DNA of 64,000 nt from Methanomicrobiales archaeon (GTDB taxonomy: Archaea; Halobacteriota; Methanomicrobia; Methanomicrobiales; JACTUA01): assembly GCA_030019205.1 (NCBI GenBank), contig JASEFH010000002.1, forward strand, positions 124,001-188,000, written 5' to 3'. The notes below the pieces were generated by a model that was not told the DNA's origin, searched no databases, and saw only the letters and a program-made list of their open reading frames with translations. Below are positions 1-8,109 of this stretch, in pieces. A program made the position numbers and the translations under genes. Each line of letters starts with the position of its first letter. The stretch's first letter is position 1.

Positions 1-1
1 C

Positions 2-199
2 GATCTCCCCGTGAACCCGAGCGGCGGCCTGAAGGCCTGCGGGCACCCGGTGGGAGCCACCGGCATCAAGCAGATCTGCGAGATCGTCCGCCAGCTGCGC
101 GGCGAGGGGGGCGGACGCCAGGTGGATGGCGAGATCGGGATGACGCACAACGTGGGTGGAACCGGAGCCACCGTTGTCGTCCATATCCTGGGGGTGTGA
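2..199 (+). CDS. Acetyl-CoA acetyltransferase (archaeal thiolase), C-terminal fragment
   Basis: The frame is open from the window edge and ends with TGA at 197-199, so only the last 65 or so residues are present. The segment [18 protein letters not shown] followed by [12 protein letters not shown] is the hallmark C-terminus of SCP-x type thiolases; the Cys and His of KACGHPVGA belong to the conserved active-site block. In archaea this enzyme condenses two acetyl-CoA to acetoacetyl-CoA as the first mevalonate-pathway step. It is followed directly by a DUF35 gene and, across trm5, by HMG-CoA reductase, which fits that role. HMG-CoA synthase is expected just upstream, outside the window. Confidence 0.9.
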   Translation, partial: DLPVNPSGGLKACGHPVGATGIKQICEIVRQLRGEGGGRQVDGEIGMTHNVGGTGATVVVHILGV

Positions 200-201
200 G
201 G

Positions 202-600
202 ATGTCGGTCGCAGGATTCTGGAGAAAGATACCCCACCGCTACAACCTGCTCGGCACCCGCTGCGAGACCTGCGGGCGGCACTTCTTCCCGCCCAGAACG
301 TTCTGCCCTGAATGCCGGCGCGACGGGAGGATCGTGGAGCACCTCTTCAAGGGGACGGGGACCGTCGTCACCTACACGGTGATCCGCACGGCGAGCGACC
401 AGTTCGACCGCTCAACGCCCTACGTGCTGGCGATCGTGCAGCTGGACGAAGGGCCCCGGCTCACGGCCCAGATCGCGGTCCGCCCGGAGGACGTGCGGAT
501 CGGGATGCCGGTCCGCCGTGTCTTCCGCCGCATCGCCGCGGACGGCGACAGCGGGATCATCCACTACGGGACCAAGTTCGTCCCCGTGGAGCAGCCGTAA
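202..600 (+). CDS. DUF35 OB-fold / zinc-ribbon protein of the thiolase-HMG-CoA synthase complex
   Basis: This is a 132-residue protein with an N-terminal rubredoxin-like zinc ribbon (C21-x2-C24 and C35-x2-C38, seen as CETC and CPEC) followed by an OB-fold (about residues 45-130) typical of DUF35/COG1545. In archaea, DUF35 proteins scaffold acetoacetyl-CoA thiolase with HMG-CoA synthase and allow substrate channelling (known for methanogens). The gene begins 2 nt after the thiolase stop. I chose ATG 202; GTG 196, overlapping the thiolase stop, is an alternative. It ends 3 nt before the convergent trm5 gene, in a short AT-rich stretch. Confidence 0.9.
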   Translation: MSVAGFWRKIPHRYNLLGTRCETCGRHFFPPRTFCPECRRDGRIVEHLFKGTGTVVTYTVIRTASDQFDRSTPYVLAIVQLDEGPRLTAQIAVRPEDVRIGMPVRRVFRRIAADGDSGIIHYGTKFVPVEQP

Positions 601-603
601 AAA

Positions 604-1530
604 TCACTCTTTTCGCACGCGGACGTCGTAGACCGCGTGCCAGCGGGAGGGGGAGTAGGAACGGACCATCCGCTCCGTCTCCACCACCCCCCCGTGCTCC
701 TCGATGAGCGCGCGATACGCCCCCTCCTCCGACTGGAGCGCGTAGAAGTGGATGGTCCCCCCCCGCCGGCAGAGACGGAATGCCGTGTCGAGAAAGCGGA
801 ATGCGGCGAGCGGCAGGTTCATGACGACCCGGTCGAAGGCGCGGTCGAAGATGCTGTCCAGGCGGGCGGCATCCGCGAGCACGGGCAGGACGTTCGTGCG
901 GCGGTTCAGGCGGATGTTCCCGATCATGAGGTGGACCGCGGCCGGGTTGATATCGACTGCCGCCACATGGTCCGCCCTTGTCGAGAGGACGATCGAGAAC
1001 GGTCCCACGCCGGCGAACATGTCCAGGATCCGCTCGCCGGGGGCGATCTGCGCGAGGACGCGCTGGCGCTCGCTGGAGAGCCGGGCGGAGAAGTAGGCGA
1101 GGGCGAGATCGATCTCGAAGCGGTGGCCGTACTCGGTATAGCGCGTGCGGGTGGTGGGAGTGCCAGCCAGCACCTCGAAACGGCGGGTGCGGTACTCCCC
1201 CTCCACGTCGGAGAGCGGGAGGAGGACGGTGTGCAGGGAGGGGCGCAGCTCCAGGAGCTGCCGCGCACCTTCGCGATCCGCCTCTTCCATCAGAGCGATC
1301 CCCCCCACCTGCTCGTGGTGCGGGAGTTCGGGCTGCTCCGGTAGCGCTTCGAACACCTCGCGCGCCGCCCCCTCCACGGGCTCGGTGACGGGAAGGACGA
1401 GCGTATCCCTCTCCGTGCGCGGGCGGAGGCGGCGGTCGAGATGCCCGCTCTCGATCAGCGAGCGGCGCACCTCCTCGCCCCGGGCCTTCGGCACCCGCAC
1501 GCCCCACTGCTCAACACGCACGGCAATCAC
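604..1530 (-). CDS. trm5: tRNA (guanine(37)-N1)-methyltransferase, Trm5 family
   Basis: The 308-residue protein has the Trm5/TYW2 layout. An N-terminal region is followed by a Rossmann methyltransferase domain with SAM-binding motif I (DMFAGVGPF), an acidic motif II (AAVDINPAA), and the catalytic-loop motif NLPLAAF. The C-terminus (YSPSRWHAVYDVRV) is typical of archaeal Trm5. The family methylates N1 of G37 in tRNAs reading CNN codons and prevents +1 frameshifting. The start is a GTG, and a TATA-like sequence shared with the divergent hmgA promoter lies just upstream. Trm5b is the most likely subtype, but Trm5a/Taw22 cannot be excluded from sequence alone. Confidence 0.88.
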   Translation of the reverse strand: MIAVRVEQWGVRVPKARGEEVRRSLIESGHLDRRLRPRTERDTLVLPVTEPVEGAAREVFEALPEQPELPHHEQVGGIALMEEADREGARQLLELRPSLHTVLLPLSDVEGEYRTRRFEVLAGTPTTRTRYTEYGHRFEIDLALAYFSARLSSERQRVLAQIAPGERILDMFAGVGPFSIVLSTRADHVAAVDINPAAVHLMIGNIRLNRRTNVLPVLADAARLDSIFDRAFDRVVMNLPLAAFRFLDTAFRLCRRGGTIHFYALQSEEGAYRALIEEHGGVVETERMVRSYSPSRWHAVYDVRVRKE

Positions 1531-1535
1531 CGCCC

Positions 1536-1546
1536 ATCTAATATCT
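1536..1546. promoter_or_regulatory. Shared TATA region between trm5 and hmgA
   Basis: The 35-nt divergent gap contains the AT-rich word ATCTAATATCT. It sits about 25-28 nt before ATG 1566 of hmgA, which suggests a leaderless hmgA transcript. It lies too close to the trm5 GTG for a long leader on that side. Assignment is by spacing and composition only. Confidence 0.5.
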
Positions 1547-1565
1547 GTAGAACGTAAAACTATTC

Positions 1566-2774
1566 ATGGATGCTTATTTTGAGAGGCTGAAATCCGGTGC
1601 CCTCAAACTCTACGCCTTGGAGCGCGAGCTGCCGCCGCACGAGGCTGTGCGGGTGCGGCGGGAGTTCGTCGAGCGGGAGAGGGGTGTGCAGCTCCCGAAA
1701 CTCGGGGCATACGCGATCGGAATCGAGCGGGTGGTGAAGAGGAACATCGAGAACATGATCGGGGCGGTCCAGGTGCCTGTCGGCGTGGCCGGTCCCCTGG
1801 CGGTGCGGGGGGAGTACGCGAACGGGGAGTTCTACCTGCCGCTCGCCACCACGGAGGGCGCGCTCGTCGCTTCCGTGAACCGGGGCTGCGGCGCGATCAC
1901 GCGATCCGGCGGGGCCGACGTGCGCATCCTGCGGGACGGGATGACCCGGGCGCCGGTCTTTGCCGCACGGGACGTCGTGCATGCCCGCGATGTCGTGGCC
2001 TGGGTGGAGGGGCACGCCGATGCGATCCGCGCGGCGGCGGAGTCGACCACGTCCCACGGGCGGCTCCTTTCGGCCACCTGCTACGTGGCAGGAACGAGCG
2101 TCTTCGTACGGCTCGAGTACGATACCAAAGATGCCATGGGCATGAACATGATCACGATTGCGAGCGAAAAGGTGGGCGAGGTAATCGAAGAGGGGACGGG
2201 AGCCCGTCTGATCGCCCTCTCAGGCAACATGTGCACTGACAAGAAACCGGCGGCGATCAACGCGATCGAGGGGCGGGGCAAGACGGTCGTGGCGGGCGTC
2301 CACCTCCCGGATGCGCTCATCGAGGAGATCTTCAAGACGGACGCCACCCGCATGCTCGAGGTGAACTACCGCAAGAACCTGGTGGGATCCGCGCGGGCGG
2401 GCTCCCTGGGCTACAACGCCCATGCGGCGAACGTCATCGCCGCGACGTTCCTGGCCACGGGCCAGGATGCGGCCCACGTGGTGGAGGGCTCCAGCGTCAT
2501 GACGACCGCGGAAAAGACCGATGCAGGGATCTACGTCTCGGTCACCATACCCGCCCTGCAGCTGGGCACCGTCGGCGGCGGGACGGGCATCGACACCCAG
2601 CGGGAGTGCCTGGAGATCCTGGGTGTATACGGGGGAGGAGACCCGCCGGGGGCGAACGCCCGGAAATTCGCCGAGATCCTGGCGGCAGGTGTGCTCGCCG
2701 GGGAACTCTCCCTGCTCGGCGCCCTCGCCGCCCAGCATCTCGCCCGCGCCCACAAGGCCCTGGGGCGGGGATGA
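1566..2774 (+). CDS. hmgA: 3-hydroxy-3-methylglutaryl-CoA reductase (class I)
   Basis: This 402-residue soluble archaeal HMG-CoA reductase makes mevalonate for archaeal lipid isoprenoids using NADPH. All class I catalytic elements are visible: Glu97 in TTEGALVAS, the Lys of CTDKKPAAIN (about 226), Asp301 in TGQDAAHVVEG, and the C-terminal His396 in HLARAHKAL. DAMGMNM marks the dinucleotide-binding region and GTVGGGT the CoA-side loop. Length is as expected for archaeal enzymes lacking the membrane anchor. It lies close to the thiolase and DUF35 genes, separated by the convergent trm5. Confidence 0.97.
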   Translation: MDAYFERLKSGALKLYALERELPPHEAVRVRREFVERERGVQLPKLGAYAIGIERVVKRNIENMIGAVQVPVGVAGPLAVRGEYANGEFYLPLATTEGALVASVNRGCGAITRSGGADVRILRDGMTRAPVFAARDVVHARDVVAWVEGHADAIRAAAESTTSHGRLLSATCYVAGTSVFVRLEYDTKDAMGMNMITIASEKVGEVIEEGTGARLIALSGNMCTDKKPAAINAIEGRGKTVVAGVHLPDALIEEIFKTDATRMLEVNYRKNLVGSARAGSLGYNAHAANVIAATFLATGQDAAHVVEGSSVMTTAEKTDAGIYVSVTIPALQLGTVGGGTGIDTQRECLEILGVYGGGDPPGANARKFAEILAAGVLAGELSLLGALAAQHLARAHKALGRG

Positions 2775-3320
2775 GAATACTTACTTTATCGAATTCGTTG
2801 AGCGCCTGCTGGACGGGGATCGTCTCTGCCGGTGCGCTGCCTGGATGCCCCTGCGTCGCAGTCTGTCGGGTTCGTTGCTCCACTAGCGACGTGCCCGCCT
2901 ACGCCTTGCACAGCACCAGGACGATCCCGTGCTGCCGATCATCCCTACGGGCAACAGGAGCGGCCGTTCCCCCTCCCCCGGTGCGACAGGCCTATGGGAG
3001 GGGGAGAATGGATTGCATCGTCGATGCGCCAGGAGCGATGCGTGCCATCGACCCGGCGAGTCGAACGGTCTCGATCCTACCGCATAGCATAGGCGGGGGA
3101 AATAGGAGATCGGGAGCGCACATTCCCCCGTTCTTTCAGGAGAGGATATCGCAGAAAGGACCGGCAGCGTCCTGCGGACGTGCACCCCGATGCTTGCGCA
3201 GCCTGTTTTTGAAAAAGACTCATCCTCGGCTCGTATGCCCGTCGGAGAACGACCATCGTGTTCCGAACTGTATCGTGGATCCTTCGATGCTATCCGGCAT
3301 TCCCGAACTGCAGGAGGGCA
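2775..3320. other. Intergenic region, no supported gene
   Basis: The 546 bases between hmgA and rimI contain open frames on both strands, but none shows a recognisable domain or a convincing start context. The region carries one copy of the dispersed G/C-rich repeat (2960-3005). It is downstream of both flanking genes, so it may be decayed sequence. Confidence 0.6.
2960..3005 (-). repeat. Dispersed intergenic repeat, copy 1
   Basis: Read on the minus strand it has CCCATAGGCCTGTCGCAC followed by a G run. On the plus strand CCCCCTCCC and GGGAGGGGG form an inverted repeat around an 18-nt loop containing GGTGCGACAGGCC. The tag GTGCGACAGGCCTATG is nearly identical to GTGTGATAGGCCTATG in the copy at 25716-25776 and to CCCATAGGGCTGTCGCGC at 18233. 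Confidence 0.55.
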
Positions 3321-3803
3321 TCAATAGTAGAACTCCCGCATCATCAGAATAGCGTCTTCGCCGTCCGAGTAGTAGGCCGGAACCCGGTACACCGGGTTGT
3401 AGCCCAGATGGCGGTAGAACCGCTGGGCCGCCGTATTCGAGGCCCGCACCTCGAGGATAACCCCGCTCACACCGGCGACGGCGAACTGGTGCTCCGCCCT
3501 CCGCACGAGTTTTGTGCCAATACCGCGATTCCTGCATTCCGCCCTGACGGCGAGGTTGCAGATGTGTCCGTAGATGCCGTCGCCCATGTCCTCCATCGCT
3601 CCGGCGAGGAACCCGACGATGTGCCCGTTCGACTCGGCCACGAAGAACGAGGAACGGTTCCACTCCATGGTGAGGATGAATGTCTCCGGATCCCAGGGTT
3701 CGATGAACGAGGCGTTCTCGATCTCGCAGATGACAGGAATGTCAGATGGACGCGCTCTTCGAATATTTACGGAGTTGCTGGATGGAACGCTGTTGCTGGA
3801 CAT
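3321..3803 (-). CDS. rimI: Ribosomal-protein-alanine N-acetyltransferase-like GNAT protein
   Basis: This protein of about 160 residues is a GNAT acetyltransferase. It starts VNIRRARPSDIPVICEIE, followed by PWDPETF (typical of RimI), the core YGHICNLAV, the acetyl-CoA loop RNRGIGTKLV, and ASNTAAQRFYRHLGY before the last strand. Archaeal RimI homologues acetylate protein N-termini (Ard1/Naa10-like). The frame stays open to 3857, but ATG 3803 is preferred: it gives a normal N-terminus and sits about 20-25 nt from a TATA box on this strand, whereas the longer form would overlap the divergent gene. Confidence 0.85.
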   Translation of the reverse strand: MSSNSVPSSNSVNIRRARPSDIPVICEIENASFIEPWDPETFILTMEWNRSSFFVAESNGHIVGFLAGAMEDMGDGIYGHICNLAVRAECRNRGIGTKLVRRAEHQFAVAGVSGVILEVRASNTAAQRFYRHLGYNPVYRVPAYYSDGEDAILMMREFYY

Positions 3804-3818
3804 GGCTGGTCGTATCTG

Positions 3819-3832
3819 GATATCATATAATA
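3819..3832. promoter_or_regulatory. Divergent TATA region between rimI and the DUF1015 gene
   Basis: The word ATCATATAATACAA can serve as a TATA box in both directions: about 20-25 nt from rimI ATG 3803 on the minus strand, and about 25 nt from an expected start site near 3850 for the plus-strand gene. Confidence 0.5.
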
Positions 3833-3878
3833 CAAACAGGTAAAAATGTTTACCCACAACTACTATAGGCAGGTGCTT

Positions 3879-5135
3879 ATGGTCAGGATTTACCCTTTCG
3901 GCGCAATACGCCCGGATTCCGATCTGGCTCCCCGTATTGCCTCGGTTCCGTATGACGTTGTGAGCGCGGAAGAGGCTTCTTCTGAGATCGATCGGAATCC
4001 CCTGAGTTTCCTGCGGGTAATCCGATCCGACGCTGAACTGCCCGAACTCCCTGCAAACGACGGACGGGTCTACGCCCTCGCGCAGAAGAACATCGAGCAG
4101 ATGCTCTCGAACGGAATGCTCCGAGAGGACGCCGACCCTTCATTTTACATCTACCGTGTGATCGACGGCAGTCGCACCTATACGGGGCTCGTGGCCTGCC
4201 TCTCCGTGGACGACTATATCGAGGGGCGCATCCGCCGGCACGAGCTGACACGCTACGACAAGGAGGCGGACCGCACGCGGCACATCGATGTCGTGAACGC
4301 CAACACAGGCCTGGTCTTCCTGCTCTACCAGGATCCGGGATCGATCTGCCCCTACCTGGAGGAGCTCGTCCCGGCCTCGCCGAAGGTAGCGGAGGTGGCG
4401 GCGAACAACAGGTCTATCCACCAGATTTTCCCCATCACCGATGCGGCCGAGCAGAAGCGGCTACAAAACCTGTTCGCCGGCGTTCCCTGCCTCTACATCG
4501 CCGACGGGCATCACCGTGCCGCCTCTGCAGTGAACGTCGCCCGGCAGCGGCGGGCAGCTGGCACCGCGAGCCGGGAGGCCCAGCGGTTCATGGCGGTGCT
4601 GTTCGCCCACGACAGGGTGAAGATCCACGGCTACAGCCGCCTGGTGCGTGACCTGGGCGGCATGTCGGTGGATGAGTGCCTGGAGAGACTGAGAGAGGTC
4701 GCGGAGGTATACCCCTATGGCCCGATCGAAGGCGCGAAGTACCAGATCCCCCCTTCCCGTTCGCGGGAGGGCTTGCACATCTTCCACATGTACCTGGCAG
4801 GGACATGGTACGAACTGGCAAGATCGGTCGACCCCGCAGCAGACGCCATTCACGCCCTGGATGTGACGGTGCTCCAGGAGAAGATCCTGCAGCCGCTGTT
4901 CGGAATCGCGGATCCCCGTGCGGATCCCCGCCTCCACTACATGGGAGGCGCAAAACCCCTCTCCGATCTGGAGCAGATGGTGGACGGCGGGCAGTATGCG
5001 GTCGCGTTCGCGATGCAGCCCGTGACGGTGGAGCAGGTCTTCTCCATCGCAGATGCGGGAATGGTGATGCCCCCCAAGTCCACCTGGTTCGAGCCCAAAC
5101 TCCTGAGCGGGCTCGTGGTGCACCGCCTCGACTGA
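3879..5135 (+). CDS. DUF1015 family protein
   Basis: The protein has 418 residues and begins VRIYPFGAIRPDSDLAPRIA, the characteristic DUF1015 (COG4198) start, with ASVPYDVVS soon after. The most conserved family motif, IADGHHRAASA, is present near residue 220. The family is widespread in bacteria and methanogens, its biochemical function is unproven, and nothing in the context resolves it. ATG 3879 follows an AGGTG Shine-Dalgarno sequence at 3872-3876; an upstream in-frame ATG at 3846 would add 11 residues without a ribosome-binding site. Confidence 0.85.
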   Translation: MVRIYPFGAIRPDSDLAPRIASVPYDVVSAEEASSEIDRNPLSFLRVIRSDAELPELPANDGRVYALAQKNIEQMLSNGMLREDADPSFYIYRVIDGSRTYTGLVACLSVDDYIEGRIRRHELTRYDKEADRTRHIDVVNANTGLVFLLYQDPGSICPYLEELVPASPKVAEVAANNRSIHQIFPITDAAEQKRLQNLFAGVPCLYIADGHHRAASAVNVARQRRAAGTASREAQRFMAVLFAHDRVKIHGYSRLVRDLGGMSVDECLERLREVAEVYPYGPIEGAKYQIPPSRSREGLHIFHMYLAGTWYELARSVDPAADAIHALDVTVLQEKILQPLFGIADPRADPRLHYMGGAKPLSDLEQMVDGGQYAVAFAMQPVTVEQVFSIADAGMVMPPKSTWFEPKLLSGLVVHRLD

Positions 5136-5142
5136 AAGTACG

Positions 5143-5156
5143 AACATTCATAAAAT
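5143..5156 (+). promoter_or_regulatory. hisG promoter (TATA)
   Basis: CATTCATAAAATC lies about 25-30 nt upstream of the hisG ATG at 5179, consistent with a very short or absent leader. Confidence 0.45.
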
Positions 5157-5178
5157 CAGCATCCCCCATTTTTTCGGT

Positions 5179-6051
5179 ATGATCACAATCGCCCTACCCA
5201 AGGGGAGCCTGGAGCAGCAGACCCTGCAGGTCTTCAAAGAGGCCGATCTCGAGGTGAAGCGGACGGACCGTGACTACAGCCCGCGGATTGCCGACGAGCG
5301 GATCGGGAAGGTCAAGATCCTCCGTCCGCAGGAGATCCCGTCCTACGTCCAGCGCGGCTACTTCGACCTGGGAATCTCCGGACTGGACTGGGTGCGCGAG
5401 AGCGGCGCCGAGGTTGTGGAGGTGGCCAACCTCTCCTACAGCAAGGGGGGCGAGGGAAACGTTCGGATCGTGATCGCCGTCTCGGCGGACGAGCCGATCG
5501 ACTCCGCGACCGAGATCCGTCCCGGAAGCCGGGTGACGACCGAGTATCCCAACATCACGAAGGCATTCTTCGAGTCCCTGAGTATCCCTGTCCAGCTCTT
5601 CCCCTCCTACGGCGCTTCGGAGGCAAAGGTGCCCGACCTCATGGACGTGGTTGTCGACCTGACAGAGACCGGGACGACCCTGCGAAGGAACGGGCTGAAG
5701 ATCGTCGGGCAGATCATGGAATCCTACACGGTTCTGATCGCCAACTGCGACTCCTGGGCCGATCCGCTGAAGCGGAAGGCGATCGAGGAGATCCGCACCC
5801 TCCTGATGGGCGTGATCGAGGCCCGGGGGCAGGTGATGCTCACCATGAACGTCCCGGCAGCGGCTCTGGACGAAGTGACCGCCCTCCTGCCGGCGATGAA
5901 GAGACCGACGGTGAGCAGCCTGCACGGCCTCGACTACTTCAGCCTCCAGACGGTGGTGCCGAAGAACCGGGTGAACCAGCTCATCCCCCGCCTGAAGTGC
6001 GCGGGGGCGGAAGATATCCTTGAGATCCCGATCACGAAGATTGTGCGGTGA
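5179..6051 (+). CDS. hisG: ATP phosphoribosyltransferase (long form)
   Basis: The 290-residue enzyme catalyses the first committed step of histidine biosynthesis, joining ATP and PRPP. It starts MITIALPKGSLEQQTLQ, has the YFDLGISGLDWV region, and carries the PRPP-binding segment VVDLTETGTTLRRNGL near residues 158-173. A C-terminal HisG_C regulatory domain (about residues 215-288) includes SLHGLDYFSLQTVVPK. That domain identifies the hexameric long form, allosterically inhibited by histidine, which does not need HisZ. No other his genes are adjacent. Confidence 0.95.
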   Translation: MITIALPKGSLEQQTLQVFKEADLEVKRTDRDYSPRIADERIGKVKILRPQEIPSYVQRGYFDLGISGLDWVRESGAEVVEVANLSYSKGGEGNVRIVIAVSADEPIDSATEIRPGSRVTTEYPNITKAFFESLSIPVQLFPSYGASEAKVPDLMDVVVDLTETGTTLRRNGLKIVGQIMESYTVLIANCDSWADPLKRKAIEEIRTLLMGVIEARGQVMLTMNVPAAALDEVTALLPAMKRPTVSSLHGLDYFSLQTVVPKNRVNQLIPRLKCAGAEDILEIPITKIVR

Positions 6052-6085
6052 ACCCGATCGACGGCCGAACCCTGTTTCAATCCTG

Positions 6086-6091
6086 TTTTTT
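6086..6091 (+). terminator. Oligo-T terminator after hisG
   Basis: A run of six T follows the hisG stop by 35 nt (TCCTGTTTTTTGGG). This is the usual archaeal intrinsic termination signal. Confidence 0.45.
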
Positions 6092-6717
6092 GGGCAATTC
6101 TCCCCCCGTACCCGCCTGAATGCATTCTCATCCCGGCAGCTACGCCGGGGTAATCCAGACTCCATCCCGTGATCGCCCTGCGACGGGAGGCGGTGCGAGA
6201 AAGTCGCGCGCAGCGGATTATGCGCTCCCGATATCCGGAATCGAACGGCACTGGACGTAATCCTGTCGCATTATTGGGGCGACGCGTCGGTGTCGCCCGT
6301 TCATCGATGCGACATGCGGATCGGAGGGTATCTGCATCCAGGACGGTGCACCAGGATCTCCACGGATGAACACCCACGGTTCTGCTCATCGCTGGGTCGG
6401 TATGAGGATCGATCGGCGTCCGATCCGTCCCTCGATCTCCTGCGCAGGCCGTATCGCACCGAAGGGGGAGGGGTCATGGAGGGGAGTGCCCCCGCAATCG
6501 ATAGGTCTTTCGTCAAGGGGCAAGACCGACCGTAACGAACCTCGCCAACGGAGATGGTCCGGGTCCGGATTAGTCTGGCTCGCGACGGTTGCATCTCGTC
6601 CAACCAGTCTTACCGGAATTCCGGGGAATGGGTCGGAAGGAGCGATTGCCCCCTCCCCGGTCGCTGCGCCGAACGACCTGCGACCGATCGCGGGTGTGGG
6701 AAGAGATCGTGATTCGA

Positions 6718-6742
6718 TGCGGGGAACGATGGGTTCCCCGCA
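6718..6742. repeat. Perfect 10-bp inverted repeat (hairpin)
   Basis: TGCGGGGAAC and GTTCCCCGCA are exact reverse complements separated by GATGG. No T run follows, so it is unlikely to be a terminator. It lies in the middle of the gene-poor stretch. Confidence 0.6.
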
Positions 6743-7262
6743 GTCATTTCGCCTGGGGGCGGCATCCCGTTACAGCCGCCGATTCGGTTGGCATTGCACC
6801 GAACTGGGCAGATGGGAGGGCATTTCTTCCGGCAGAATGCTCCGGATCCTGCCTGTCGCAGGGACGGCAGCCCGATCCCACAGCAACGATACTGCGGGGG
6901 GAAATGGATCGGCCTCCCGGACGGGAAGGCCTGATGAAGTTCAACCGCGGCGACTCGGAACGAGACGTATCGCTCTCAACCGGGCAGCATGCCGCGAAAG
7001 GAACCGGTCCATGCGCCGGTCAGGTTCGGATGCAATGCCTCAACCTTCAGAACCGGGGTTTCCTGTGTTTGGGAAGACACTCGCGGCAGTATACGGGTCT
7101 TCCCTCCGTTGGCTTGAAGGGAACCTCGCACTCCCTTCCGCAATCAGAACAGATCGCTTTATGCATCTCTCTGGGCCCGAAGCTCCGGGGGCCTCTAAAA
7201 CCTCTGTCATTCATCCTATAACTCATGCAGACTGGAATCTGCAGATCAGTGTGAACGAATCC

Positions 7263-7274
7263 GGTATAAATAAG
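7263..7274 (+). promoter_or_regulatory. Strong TATA-like box upstream of the pilin-like operon
   Basis: CGGTATAAATAAG is the best TATA match in the region. Transcription from it would start near 7295 and give a leader of about 235 nt to the lipoprotein ATG, or a separate small RNA. Confidence 0.4.
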
Positions 7275-7480
7275 TATGCAAGGGCGATCTGCCGGAGATG
7301 GGGCCAGTGCGTCCCGATCACGGATTGCAGTATCCCGCTGGCCCGCCGGAGAAGCGGAAGGTGCCCTCCCGAGGGCCGGGCATGCACCGGCACGCGTATT
7401 CCTTCAGATATTCGAGCGATGGATATCTCCAGCCTTAAATAGATTAATTCAGGAATATCATCCAGCAATCAATTTAAGAA

Positions 7481-7489
7481 TGTTTATAT
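7481..7489 (+). promoter_or_regulatory. Proximal TATA box of the pilin-like operon
   Basis: GTTTATATT lies about 45 nt before ATG 7531. The predicted start site is near 7510, just beside a GGAG at 7508-7511. A further TATA-like word, CCTTAAATAG, is at 7432-7441. Confidence 0.5.
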
Positions 7490-7530
7490 TTGACCTTGTG
7501 AAACAAAGGAGTACAAAAGAGCGACTCGCC

Positions 7531-8109
7531 ATGAAATCTGCCATTCTTCTGCCTGTCCTGGTTATCGCCTGTTGCCTCTTTTGCGGCTGCATGGAGACGC
7601 AGGAGGCCGCTCCCGCGACTTCCACCGCCACGGACCGGGGGATAGCAGACATCACATCGCCCTATATGCCCGGCTCCTCGACCCTTGCGGATGCAATGAG
7701 GGAGCTGGAGTACTACGACTCCCGGGGCCTGATCGACGCCAGCAACCTCTCCATCCGCCAGGTGAGCGGATTCAAGGTGGGGGCGGACGGCAGCGCAGGC
7801 ACGTGGGTTCTCGGTGTGCAGCGGGAGGAGGGCGCAGAGCTTCTCGTATACACGAACGATGAGTGGAGAAGCAACGTCTGGGAAGCGGATCTACCGGAAG
7901 GGGAGATCGATCTGGACCGTGTGCTCTCCCCCGAGGCGCTCTACGAGCAGCAGCGGGACGTGATCGGGGAGGCGATGCATCTGCGGAACACGACCGAGAG
8001 CTCTCTCCACCTGGAGGGTGAAATCTACACAGTGACTGTCGCATCAAAGACGGATTTCGCTGTGATCTCATTCAATGCCGTTACGGGGGAATTGATATCG
8101 ACGTTATGA
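7531..8109 (+). CDS. Lipoprotein heading the pilin-like operon
   Basis: The protein has 192 residues. Its N-terminus MKSAILLPVLVIACCLFCGC is a lipoprotein signal with lipobox-like FCGC, so it is probably membrane-anchored outside the cell; the linker after the Cys is rich in A, T and S. The mature part has no motif I recognise; its last 60 residues (EGEIYTVTVASKTDFAVISFNAVTGELI) look like a small beta-domain of the PepSY kind, but that is only an impression. An in-frame extension to 7276 is unlikely because it lacks a signal. The stop overlaps the next start (ATGA at 8106-8109), so the genes are translationally coupled. Confidence 0.75.
   Translation: MKSAILLPVLVIACCLFCGCMETQEAAPATSTATDRGIADITSPYMPGSSTLADAMRELEYYDSRGLIDASNLSIRQVSGFKVGADGSAGTWVLGVQREEGAELLVYTNDEWRSNVWEADLPEGEIDLDRVLSPEALYEQQRDVIGEAMHLRNTTESSLHLEGEIYTVTVASKTDFAVISFNAVTGELISTL

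Larger units (their letters stand above)
6052..7530. other. Long gene-poor leader region upstream of the pilin-like operon
   Basis: About 1.5 kb with no convincing protein-coding frame. It contains a perfect hairpin at 6718-6742 and three TATA-like boxes near its right end (7263-7274, 7433-7441, 7481-7489). The stretch between the first and second boxes is rich in short inverted repeats and could be a transcribed leader or small RNA, but I see no recognisable RNA family. Confidence 0.5.

Noticed and set aside
6366-7442. A 358-codon plus-strand frame in the leader of the pilin-like operon
   Set aside because: No domain or start context, repeated Arg/Ser/Pro composition, and it overlaps a TATA box and hairpins; treated as non-coding.
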